Below are positions 12,918 to 22,865 of a stretch of DNA of 64,000 nt, piece after piece (position 1 is the stretch's first letter; every line of letters begins with the position of its first letter). The position numbers were made by a program, and so were the translations under genes. A model generated the notes under the pieces. The model searched no databases, was not told the origin of the DNA, and was given only the letters and a program-made list of their open reading frames with translations. Source of the stretch: Acanthopleura granulata (Eukaryota > Mollusca > Polyplacophora > Chitonida > Chitonidae); NCBI GenBank assembly GCA_016165875.1, contig JABBOT010000005.1, forward strand, positions 25,383,368 to 25,447,367. The letters are read 5' to 3'.

Positions 12918-12978
12918 TTTACCTATTTGGTTGGTGTTTTACGCCTGCGCTAGCACACTGGCCACGGAGGCGCTGTAG
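12918..12978 (-). mobile_element. SINE family A with nearly all of its interior deleted
   Basis: The tail CTATTTGGTTGGTGTTTTACG is joined directly to the head end CTGCGCTAGCACACTGGCCA and CGGAGGCGCTG. About 200 bp of the usual interior is missing. Confidence 0.6.
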
Positions 12979-14281
12979 CAACTTATCTGCTTCCTTGCAC
13001 AAAACTTTGCAAGAACGGCTGGCAGTATCGTAATTCTGACCAGACATAAGAACGTGCGCAAATGTACACACAATCTACTCATACAAATCCCACAGAGCAC
13101 TATCGAACCTCACCCCAGTTCTTCAGCCCCAATGATTTGAATATTATTGCTTTCATTCATTCATTTTTCTCAGTAATCATCAAATATATGTTCATTAAAT
13201 TTCTGATTAACTCTGTAGGCCTATAGCCAATAAAGTTTCGGATGACATTGATAACTAATCTAACATTTTATCAATACCGTTTTAAGGTGTCGCATTTCTA
13301 GTCTAATTCCTTAACTTATTGAAGGAGGAGCTGTGCAGAATTTAGTGTAAAAAGGCCCCAAGTTAATGTTGCTTGTTCCAGTCATGGCCCCAGTCCCATT
13401 AGGATTCCCATCTCTTTCCCCTGTTCTTTTCACCTCTCCCTGTTTCTCTCTCCTACATAATGTGGAATATGAATTTATGTAAACCAATGTATTTTTTTCA
13501 TTGGAGTTTAATGGATGTGGACCAGTGTCACTTGTATTGGCCTCTACCTTCAAACTACATTTCCTGAGCAGTTGTCCATTTGATCGCACGGTGAAAACAA
13601 TTGTAATTTAACGGTCTCATGCGGCCTTTTCGTTGATCCACTGACCTGGATATATAATTGAATAAAAGGATTGCGGACAGTTCAAGGGAGGTAACTCTCC
13701 TTGCAGTTACTTTGATGGTGTGGACCTTATAGTTGCTGTCGATATCTGCCAGTTGGACAAAAGTGACTTGAACGTTAGCATCAAAGTGTTAATGTTATAC
13801 TAAGTATTCCATTCTTTATGCTACATAATCTATCTTCTGAAATTTGACCAAAAGTTGAGGAACATTACAGTGATCTCTTAAGACTTTTAGCAAATGACAC
13901 CCTTTTCCATCAATTACAAAAGGAATACAACACATTCAAAAATAATTGAATTGCCTCCAAAGTGATGTGTAGTTAACATTAGAAATTGCGCTACAGTCTA
14001 TTGCGGGGTAATTAATTACATCGTATATAATAATCGTACACAGCAGCTACAGTATGCTACCCAGCTTCAATACCTCTTGTTTTTGCAAATTATTATCTCA
14101 CATTTCAATTACAAGTATTTGCTAAACAGTTTTATAAATGCGTTGTTCCGTTTGGTCAGTGATAACAGATTCAAGTAGCTTTGAGGCTCTCAGCCCACTC
14201 TGCCAGTTTTGGAACATTCGGCCAGTTTTCGAACAGTCGGGCGATGATGTCCCGTTTGAATAGTGTTGGTATATTCGAACC

Positions 14282-14640
14282 ATCTAGAGCGCCTCGGTGG
14301 TCTCGTGGTTAGAGCGCCCTCCTCGAGGTTGGTAGATCCGGGATGAAACCCCTGTCGGGTCATACCAAAGACTTTAAAAATTGTACTTGTTGCTCCTCGT
14401 TTGTCTCTCAGCATTTAGAGGTTAGAGCATGAAAACAGGATGGGTCGGCTCGGTGTCAGTATAATGTGACAGGTGAGGTGTCATGTCTTCTGCCTTCGGC
14501 ATGATGTTCCGGTGGTGGCAGCACTTTGGCGGCATGGACTCGCCCTGCCACAAAAAGACACACTGTATGCACAAATCAGAAGGACTCCTCGTCGTCATAT
14601 GACTGAGTACGAGTGATTCTCGTGACGCCGGGGAACTCGA
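14282..14640 (+). mobile_element. tRNA-derived SINE, family B
   Basis: tRNA-like head (CCTCGGTGGTCTCGTGGTTA, then GAGCGCCC) with a B-box-like part near GATCCGGGATGAAACCCC, then GTCGGGTCATACCAAAGACT, a GTATAATGTGAC segment, CGGCATGATGTTCCGGTGG, GGCAGCACTTTGGCGGCATG and GGACTCCTCGTCGTCATATG. Copies or parts recur at 35860, 39168, 59313 and 63840. Confidence 0.8.
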
Positions 14641-15060
14641 ACTGGGAAAAATGTTAATCTGCTCGTAAATAGCGCGATCGTATTTAAATTTAAATTGTAC
14701 GACGTTGAAGAGACTATAGCGCATAATTTCTACATCACGACTTGCCTATGCCTTGAATTGATTTAGTCTCACTGCTTGCTGTAGACTTAAAATATAAGTA
14801 TATGATGACCAACTGGGTTGGAAAATCATGTTTTTCTGATCTTTTTTTTTGCAATATGCAAAAACTAATAAATATTAACTTTAGGGGGCCAGTATTCGGA
14901 ATTCCTACTCAAGAACATGTATATGACGTCAAGGTGGTTCCAAAATGTCAAGCGGATGACGCAAATATTGGTTACAGATGTTCAATCTCTCTATGACGTC
15001 ATTACGTCACAACTGTTTTCGACGAGAATGGAATGAAATGTAAGAGTCTGTTTTGCACGA

Positions 15061-15318
15061 GGGGGCCTCCGTGGCTCAGTCGGTTAGAGCGACCCAGAAG
15101 TCTCCCAGATGCGGTCGCTGTGAGCTCAAATCCAGCTCATGCTGGCTTCCTCTGCGGGCTTCCTCTGAAGGCCTGCCAGCAACCTACGGATGGTCGTGGG
15201 TTTCCTCCCCCCCCCCCGGCGCTGCCCGATTTCCTCCCATCGTTGTATAAGTGAAATATTCTTGAGTACGGCGTAAAACACCAATCAAATCAAATCAAAT
15301 CAAATCAAATCAAATCTA
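15061..15318 (+). mobile_element. tRNA-derived SINE, family A, full length with (AATCA)n tail
   Basis: The head GCCTCCGTGGCTCAGTCGGT carries an A-box-like sequence. The B-box region is GAGCTCAAATCC. The body ends with GTGAAATATTCTTGAGTACG, GCGTAAAACACCAATC and about seven AATCA/CAAAT tail repeats. A run of 11 C at about 15209-15219 lies in the body. Confidence 0.9.
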
Positions 15319-18300
15319 TTTTGCACGAAGTTTGCCGAGCGGCCTTCTACACCGATGTATGGTAATGCTCATTACTTTTCGTGCATACATTAACTTTCGT
15401 AGTTCGCGTCGAAATGGAACACTGTTGAAAATTAATCATTGCTTAAAACAGAAAATCGCAAGATACCGAGTGGGATATTTTCTGAATGTGTTTAAGTCAC
15501 ACATTGGAGATAAAAGCTTCAGTTTAAATCCATTGAACCGAAATTTTTGGAGAATTCTCCGGTATAGTCCCCTTAAACTCCAAACAGTCAGTCACTCACT
15601 AGAGCCATCTGGTAAGGTAAGAACCAGCTGGCCCACAGTAAAAACAAGCTCTCCATCACAACATAAAGGTTGGATACTTTCTCGCTAAATCCGACCAGTC
15701 AAGGTTTTGCAGGCATTTAAGAGCGAAAAATACCGTGCAGGAATATTTATTCTCGACGAGGTTATGTTTTTGGCAGCGTTTGTTTGTCTCTTTGTCTGTG
15801 TGTTTGTCTTATGCCTCTGTTTGTCAGTCAGCTACATTACTGAACATGATCTGTTGTTCGGAGCCGGCAAGTTTTTAAACGATTCTTAAGCACTCATACA
15901 TCGAACGGAAATACATGAGTACCATCCCTTACTTTGTGCATTTGCTTTTCGCGGAGATTTGCGCTTTGCAAGGCAATGCCTTTTAGATAATAATTAAGGA
16001 TTTGTATGTGAGTGTGATTGCTTGTGTATGTGTGGATTTACATTGTTTTACGGCATATAATGTTTGGAGTTATATGTAGCATTATTAAGAACGGGTGAAT
16101 ATTGTGAACATTCTGAGGGCTATATACATACTGGATTTCCATAGTCCAAATGTGTAACAAGAAAAATCTCGTCCTCCATGTGGCGTGTGACAACCTAACT
16201 TAGAACAGATCCATTGCTCCTGGAGGCAGAGCGAAAATAACGACGTATTTATTTTAATACATGAGGAAATTTCTTTGAGGGTTTTATCGCGCCAGCTGAA
16301 GAAAAGTAATCAGCATTTTCCGTGTCTTGCAGAATTAAGGTACTCTATAATCCCTCAATGAGCCAAAATACCCTGGTGCGAAACTAAAAACCATCGTTGA
16401 CAAATGGGTCTGGCTTTAGTTTCTTTCAGTCTTCACAGAGAGAGGGAGTGTTGAAGCTGGCGTGAGATTCTTTGTACAAAATTGCGCAAATCGGTGTGTG
16501 AAGCACCAGTAATGGGTCTGATAATGCATCTTCACGCTTTTTACTTCATCCAGCCTTTAGACAAAAGCATTCGTGGCGCTGTTTTGTGACAACAGCCGGC
16601 TAAATGAATGACGGTATAAAAGTACCAATTTCCTTTCGGAATACGTAATAATGGTGTGTATTCAAAGGCCTGTAAGGCATGACTATGCAATTGTAAAGAA
16701 TGGCCCTCCATTTGAAATAAACTATTATTTTTGTAAGTGTTTTGAGGTGTTTTTGGAAAGTGCAGAGAGGGTAAATAGAGGCAGGATTACTGTCGGATAT
16801 ATAAAGAGAACCCCAGATCTGAATAATGCAACATTTTTTCATTTCGCGAAATTGTGCTACACCCTTTGCTGCACCAGTTCAAAAACCGATAGTACTGGAG
16901 AGATCTACCCTTTTATCCTTCTTAGCAATTCACCACACATTTGTGCACGCTTGTTTGTGTACAACTCAACTCGACCACACCGTTAGTGTACAGCACATGC
17001 TATTTGTACACAGTATGCAGTTCAGTCTCCATCGACGACTGGGACCAGCTCCGTGCGCCAAGTTGGCGTTGAATCATGTCTTAATTTTCCTGCATTACGA
17101 ACTAACATGTCCAGGCATTAGAGCTTCACAGCAGAGACATGCATACGCGGTTTTAACCAGCACAGCACAGTACAGCCTTCATGGGAAGGGGTGAAGAAAG
17201 CCCCAGACTAAAGAAATAGGTCGTGGGTCCAGAATATTTCGCAATATTTATTCACCGATACTTTTCAGTGGAAGACAGGTGAGGCCACGTGTCCTCTAGA
17301 TTTGTACCTGGTCGGAGATGTCATGTCATAGCACATCAAGAGGCTGGAGTAAAGCTTAAATGAAACAGAATAAAACATAAAGTCAACTATTTTAATTAGA
17401 TAGCTATACCTTGCAAAAGTAATATCGAAATAATTGGACCTGTGAACCATGATCAATAAAATATTGCAGTATATTGTCTCTGTTGTAGTCAGGGGAACAA
17501 GGTGGTGCAAGTAACATTGTGACACCAGAGTTATATCATTACATCCAAAATTATCTTTCTCTTAATATTGTCCTAAATATCTTCACCAATGATTTTAATA
17601 CAATTCAAGGCCTCCTCCTATCCCTTGTACAGGAACGTTACAGCAACATTTCTGCCACCTCAGTATAACATCAGCATTTAGCCGTAAAATAGGATTTTTG
17701 CTGTTTATTTTTCCTGTATTTCACACTATGCCAGTCCTTCATTATGTGTCATTTTCAACTCGAAAAGTTATCAGAAAACGTTGTTAGGGTTTAATATACC
17801 TACACATACAGTCACCGTACTTACGTTTTAAATCACTGCACCGACGTTGACGCGAGTATTTCGTATAGTGCAGACAAAGAATCCTGAAATGAGGTCAATT
17901 TTAGGTTTATGCTAGTTAGAATCTAGAGGAACACATGTTCTGTTAACACAAATTATGTTAACTATAGTGAATGGGTTATATAATAAGGATTACTTTAGTA
18001 GGGATTAAATGTATAGATGTTTTCACAATTTCTTGTTGATATAAATTCTTCTTATTTCAACAGGTCGTGCAGTTGCTACCATAGCCGATGCTATAGTCTG
18101 GTGCTACATCAATAATCTGTATAAAGAAGTTTACTGGTGTGGATGTAGATAACTGCTTATAAAATGTGGTTGCTATATTATATAGAACATATGAATATAT
18201 AATATATAGTGGGAAAAGCTGGTGTCAGTGCTCTTTAGTCGATATAAATGTGTAGAAAGGGGCTAAAGAACAAATATATTGATTATCCCCGATAGCACGT

Positions 18301-18710
18301 GGACTGTGTGGGTGTGTCTCCATGGGTACGTATAAACAGTAAAGGCCCCGAGGATTGGTATAGGCTGGACGCAGCCTCATATTCGGATAAAATAAGTCTG
18401 ATGAACCACTCGGTACCCTCGTGTCGTCGAAGGTGTGTTAATCCAGCCCCAGTAAAGTGAGGCAGGGTGTGTAACTGGTGAGTCCGGTCATCGGTCTGGT
18501 AAGCTTCTTACCTGAGAGCGGCTGCTTGTTGGTGTTGATCTCTCCGGTAATGTATGCGGGACAGATCAGTCAGGGACAAGCAGTGACGCTTGACAGATTT
18601 TAGTGTTCATATTGCAAACGGTATAAGTCGTGCGCTTTAGACGTCGTATCTCGAACTTAATATGATGACAACGCAGCAGTTCGAATAATTACTATTAGAC
18701 TATTGACTTC
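15319..18710. other. Intergenic DNA, no gene supported
   Basis: Short ORFs (longest about 120 codons near 15.3 and 16.8 kb) lack domains and consistent splice sites. A 29-codon acceptor-to-stop segment at 18063-18150 is discussed under findings. Otherwise nothing recognised. Confidence 0.35.
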
Positions 18711-18946
18711 TAATAAATTGCATTTAACATCACTCTAAGTTTTTAACAAATTCTGCTCAAGCCATGGTGCTAGGGAGTGTGTAAGTTGTTACTTCTTAAA
18801 CACGTCTATAACAGAATAATACCCTGACTCAGTGCGGTATGTTGACAAGAGGGCAGATTTCACCGGTAACGTGTAATCATGTGCCAACTATCACACTGTT
18901 GTTGCTATTCTGGTTTTACTGTCTATGTTATAGTCTTTTATATTAA
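18711..18946 (+). repeat. Interspersed repeat, family D, copy 1
   Basis: Starts TAATAAATTGCA and contains CTCAAGCCATGGTGCTAGGG, a GTTACTTCTTAAAC segment, a CACCGGTAACGTGTAATCAT part and TATAGTCTTTTATATTA. Related copies lie at 29880-30022 and 55478-55700. No ORF and no tRNA-like head, so it is probably a short non-autonomous element. Confidence 0.7.
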
Positions 18947-20507
18947 TGTTAACGATACTGGAAATATGGCTGAGTAAGTAAGGCCATGGATTATATCAGC
19001 GTCCCATGTCAATTTATACCTTGTGAGGTCAGTCGCCCTGTCTTTCCTCAGTAGCAGGGTGACTACAGTACCATGCCCAAGCATGTGTAAGCGGTGTCCG
19101 GGCGAAGACCTAGGCCACAGCGCTTCTTCATGCAGGTTGACGATTGTTGTGAAACACTGTCAGTACTGTGCGCTTATACTATAATAACGGGTCAGTTTGT
19201 CCAAGTGTTAGGTTTAGTATAATATTAGCCAGGTGTAGCTTATACAAACGAATGGCTGCCGCGCAATCTGTCTGTGCGTGTTGCTATCGCTACCAAACCG
19301 AACCATAACTGGTTAGTTTAGCAAACAGCAAGATCTCCACGTATGGTAGTCAAACGAGTCCTGCACTCACGGTGTGTTCCACTGACGAGCCACCGTCCTG
19401 CAAAAACACAATCCGGCTCTTTCCGCAGATCATGATACCATGTAGCATGGACAACATGCGCTAAATTGCCCTATATTGTTATTTTCGAATTTTAAAACTT
19501 TCTCTTTCGCTTTCACCAGAGGAAAGCTTTCCACATCGGAGAAGAAAAGATTACAAAACTTAGAGTGAAATATCGTACGTGTGCCACCAGAAGTATATTT
19601 ATAATCAGTGCCATATTCCTCAACTGAATGAAGCGATTTTCATCCAGGTGAAAAGATTTTTACTACGCTGGAAACAGTTGCAACCTGGGTATACAGGGTT
19701 TACATGGCTGAAATAGTTTTACATGATCGAGAAAATTTTATAAGGGTGAAAAAGTTTTCCATGGGTAAAAAGGTTTTTGTTTCCAGGCTGGTGAAAACTC
19801 ACGTGACAGAAGAAGACTCTTTCTAGTTTCCGATGCCGTGCGTAAAAAAAACATAGATGGCGGGGGAAAACATTTATCCACATCTAAATTAATTAGGAAT
19901 TAATCTAAATTAAACTTTACATGCAGTAAAGATGAAACGGCCCGTGCTCAGTAGGGTATGAATATATATGTTGTTTGTGATCAGAGTAAAACTACAGAGT
20001 GAAGATTATAACTAGAGCAGCGACAACAGTGTTCTAGTTTGCAGATGGTCACACCTGGCCGATGAAATTTGTCAATTTTCCGGAGATAGGCGTTGTTTTC
20101 TTTTTTTTTTTTCAGTTCTTCATGTAGATGTTTGAAAAGCAGTAACCCTTGCACCATGGCTTAGGTTTAATTACGAAAAAGATGGAGTCAAGTTGATTGT
20201 AGTTTGCTATGTGTTACTGGTCTAAAATGACTCTAAATTCTCACATGAAAACACTGCACAGACACCGAGCCTTGTGGAATTATAGTCTAGTGGCAGAATT
20301 CTGGTTTACGTATTCATACAGTAAGAAAGACTACAACCGAGAGTGGAACCAGAGCAAGAAAGACAGTGTCAGTACCAAATCGTCACACAAAGAAATTAAA
20401 CTCAGGCACGGTTTCATTCTAACTGCATGTTAATGTAAATACTATGTAAGGTAACTTGTTTAAGTGGCATTTAGAAGTTGGGATGGAAGTACACTGGAAC
20501 ATGTCTT
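18947..20507. other. Intergenic DNA, no gene seen
   Basis: No coding or RNA gene recognised. Around 19640-19790 there are loosely repeated GGTGAAAA-x-GTTTT-like phrases, probably a very degenerate tandem repeat. Confidence 0.3.
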
Positions 20508-20835
20508 TCTTATGGATATACAACTTCTTGGTTTATTATCACGACGTTTCGATGTAGATACTAACATCGTTATCAAGTGAGTGAAATCAAGACATCAACA
20601 CTCTTAAATATAGCAAGTAGAGATACAAGTGTCAACATGTAGAACAATATTCAGGGGGGATTAGGCTCGATGGGGTTCCAGGTCAGTTTGGAGGATTAGT
20701 AGGTCATAAGCTGAGGGAAGATAAATCCCTTGATCTCTGTTGAGGCTAGGCTTTAATCTCTTTATCTGAATGGCTTCTTGTAGTTTACGCTTTTTCCAGT
20801 TGGGTTGATTAGAGTTTAGTGTTCTGAAGCAGATG
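20508..20835 (-). mobile_element. Penelope-like element fragment, C-terminal end
   Basis: One minus-strand frame between about 20825 and 20670 reads NSNQPNWKKRKLQEAIQIKR followed by LKPSLNRDQGIYLPSAYDLL. This resembles the end of the GIY-YIG endonuclease region of Penelope-like retroelements (x-KR-x-x-EAI-x-I ... LNRD-x-G-x-x-LP). It is followed on that strand by CGATGTTAGTATCTACATCG and AAACGTCGTG, which resembles the 3' region of such elements. The rest of the element is missing. Family call from memory. Confidence 0.55.
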
Positions 20836-22387
20836 GAAAAGTTATAAATCTTTATAAATTTATAAATCCTATAAACTCATACTAGTATATAAATGAAATG
20901 TCGTTTGTGAACCATCATATGGGTATGCATTTGTAACAAAACAACTTCCTCATCACGTGAAGCCAGGGTTAATAGCTACGTAAGCTGCCCACACCGCAGT
21001 AGTTATGTTGTTGGCAAGGTGCAGTTTAATTATGAATCAGTATGTGTTCTATAACAAGAACATTTGTTGAAGGTCAATCTCTTTTCAATTCGTGTTAGTT
21101 TTGAACTGTTTCCAGAGCGAATACAATTTGATATATATATAAATATGTAATAAAAAGTATACACTTAGACCCTGGAGAGGGTTGTTAGACCTGTTACAGT
21201 TAAGTTCAACTTGAGCCGGTCTTATATATATATATATACATATATATATGGGTTTATAACTGTTAAAAGAAATATGATTGTAGATTTACAAGGTGCTTGG
21301 CGAAGTGCGGTGGTAATAAGGTCAATTGCTTGCATGGCGAAGTGCGAGAGTAAATTTACCAGGAGTTCGATAAAATTCAATGTCAAATACGTCAGTTGCC
21401 AGGCAGGGAGGGGCAAGTTGTCCGGAGTTTGCCGAAGTTAGTTGATCAATTTGAGAGGAGTTTGTCGAAGAGCTTGTTTCGATAAACTGTAATATTCGCA
21501 CTCGCCTATTCCAGTAACAAGCCACATTTTGTTGAAGTTCGGAATACTGAATGGCTCAGAACAGCCATAACACATTTATGCCTTATGATCTGCACGGCAA
21601 AGCAATGGCTCACGTTATGGAACGGGGACATTCAGAAAGGTCAAATGAAATCCAGTGCTGCGTCGAACAATGGTATATATTCCCTCTCAATGGCGACTCG
21701 CGTCAATCACTGAACCGATTATTGTTCTCTTGGAACATATGAGAAATACTTGTTTCTAGTTTAAAATAAATATACGCATCATCTGAAATATCATTTTATG
21801 CAGATTCCAAAGATGTTTATCATTATATAGATATACATATTTGTGTATTCTTCTTACATGGAATGAAATGGGAAAATATTCCTGTGATGACGTCACGGGT
21901 TCTTTTTTGTTGCTAAATATACCATAACTGTTATATTTCTACATGAAATACAAATTCAGGTGTAGTACTACATGTATATCCAAACATAAAGCAATCAGAG
22001 GATGTTTAGCAGTCAAAAATAATCTGTGACATAACTGTGCTTCAATGTGTTCAGTGTGGTTCAAAAAGTAGCACCTCAACATTTATTCCCATTTTAATCA
22101 GTGAAAAAAATGCTAAAAAATAGTTGCGACCATATTTGGAATCAACACGAAATAGCTTTTCAGGTGATGCGTACTTCTTCCAAAGGTGGTGTGTTCTCTT
22201 AAGAATGTTCATTAGGCGAAAAGCTATTTTCAAAAAAATCTGGAATTTGCAAAGGACAAGTGTATGCATGCGATATCATCGGGGAATATACATAGTTGAC
22301 GGGAGCAGTGTCTGGGTGGTTATTATCAAACTTTGATACTGAATCATTTGTCCGTGTTGTTTCTGGCAGGTTTAAACTGTTCACGGA
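20836..22387. other. Upstream region of the NWD-like gene
   Basis: Contains a TA-rich microsatellite at about 21222-21250 and no recognised gene. TTTCTGGCAG at 22361-22370, 17 nt before the NWD start codon, looks like a 3' splice site, so the coding start is probably in a second exon, with an unlocated non-coding first exon upstream here. Confidence 0.4.
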
Positions 22388-22865
22388 ATGGGGGCGTCTT
22401 GCAGTAATGAGACCTCAGCCCTAGTTAATGAGGTTGCACACGGTCACGCCCGTCCCAAAACATATAATGAGCCCGACAGAGTCTCTGGCGGCCCTAGAAA
22501 CCCTCTAGAAGACAAGCAACGATCTGACGACGAGAAAAGTGAGAACGACGAGAAGTCAGACGACCATTCAGAGAGTGACAAAGGTGAGAAAGAAGAAGAA
22601 GAAGAAGAGTCTGACAAAAATTCGGATGAACAAGAAGATTCTGACAAAGGCTTAGATGACAACAAAAGTGAAAAGACAGAGTCTGATCAGGAGAGCGTCA
22701 GTGGAGATATGGAGTCAGCAGCACCAGAAACCGCCCTTGTCCCAGTTCCGAAGCGCCACCTGTCAGATGCCGAGCGGGTGAAAGCAGCATTGGAGGGCAA
22801 GCTGGACGTGGAATACCCGAATTTATCTCGCATTGTCAGAATCTTTACAAGTTCCACATTTACAG
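22388..22865 (+). CDS. NWD-like exon 1: MGASCS start, acidic tail, DUF4062 start
   Basis: Encodes residues 1-159. ATG 22388 is preceded by an acceptor-like site 17 nt upstream. A GAA/GAG run at about 22595-22610 gives an EEEEEE tract. Ends at ACAG|GTCAGA, phase 1. Confidence 0.82.

Larger units (their letters stand above)
9527..14281. other. Intergenic DNA, no gene supported
   Basis: Many short ORFs on both strands, none with a domain or matched splice sites. Contains a SINE remnant at 12918-12978 and one copy of a low-copy repeat at 10915-10985, listed separately. The rest shows nothing I can name. Confidence 0.35.

Noticed and set aside
14282..14360. Possible true tRNA genes at SINE heads (also 15061 and 44612)
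   Set aside because: A-box-like and B-box-like sequences are present, but the segments do not fold as complete cloverleafs and are attached to SINE bodies.
15033..15254. Proline-rich ORFs
   Set aside because: They are translations of the tRNA-derived SINE and its C-run.
16651..17194. Two overlapping ORFs of 111 and 122 codons
   Set aside because: No domain, no consistent splice sites, and they overlap in different frames. Chance ORFs are expected at this length in 64 kb.
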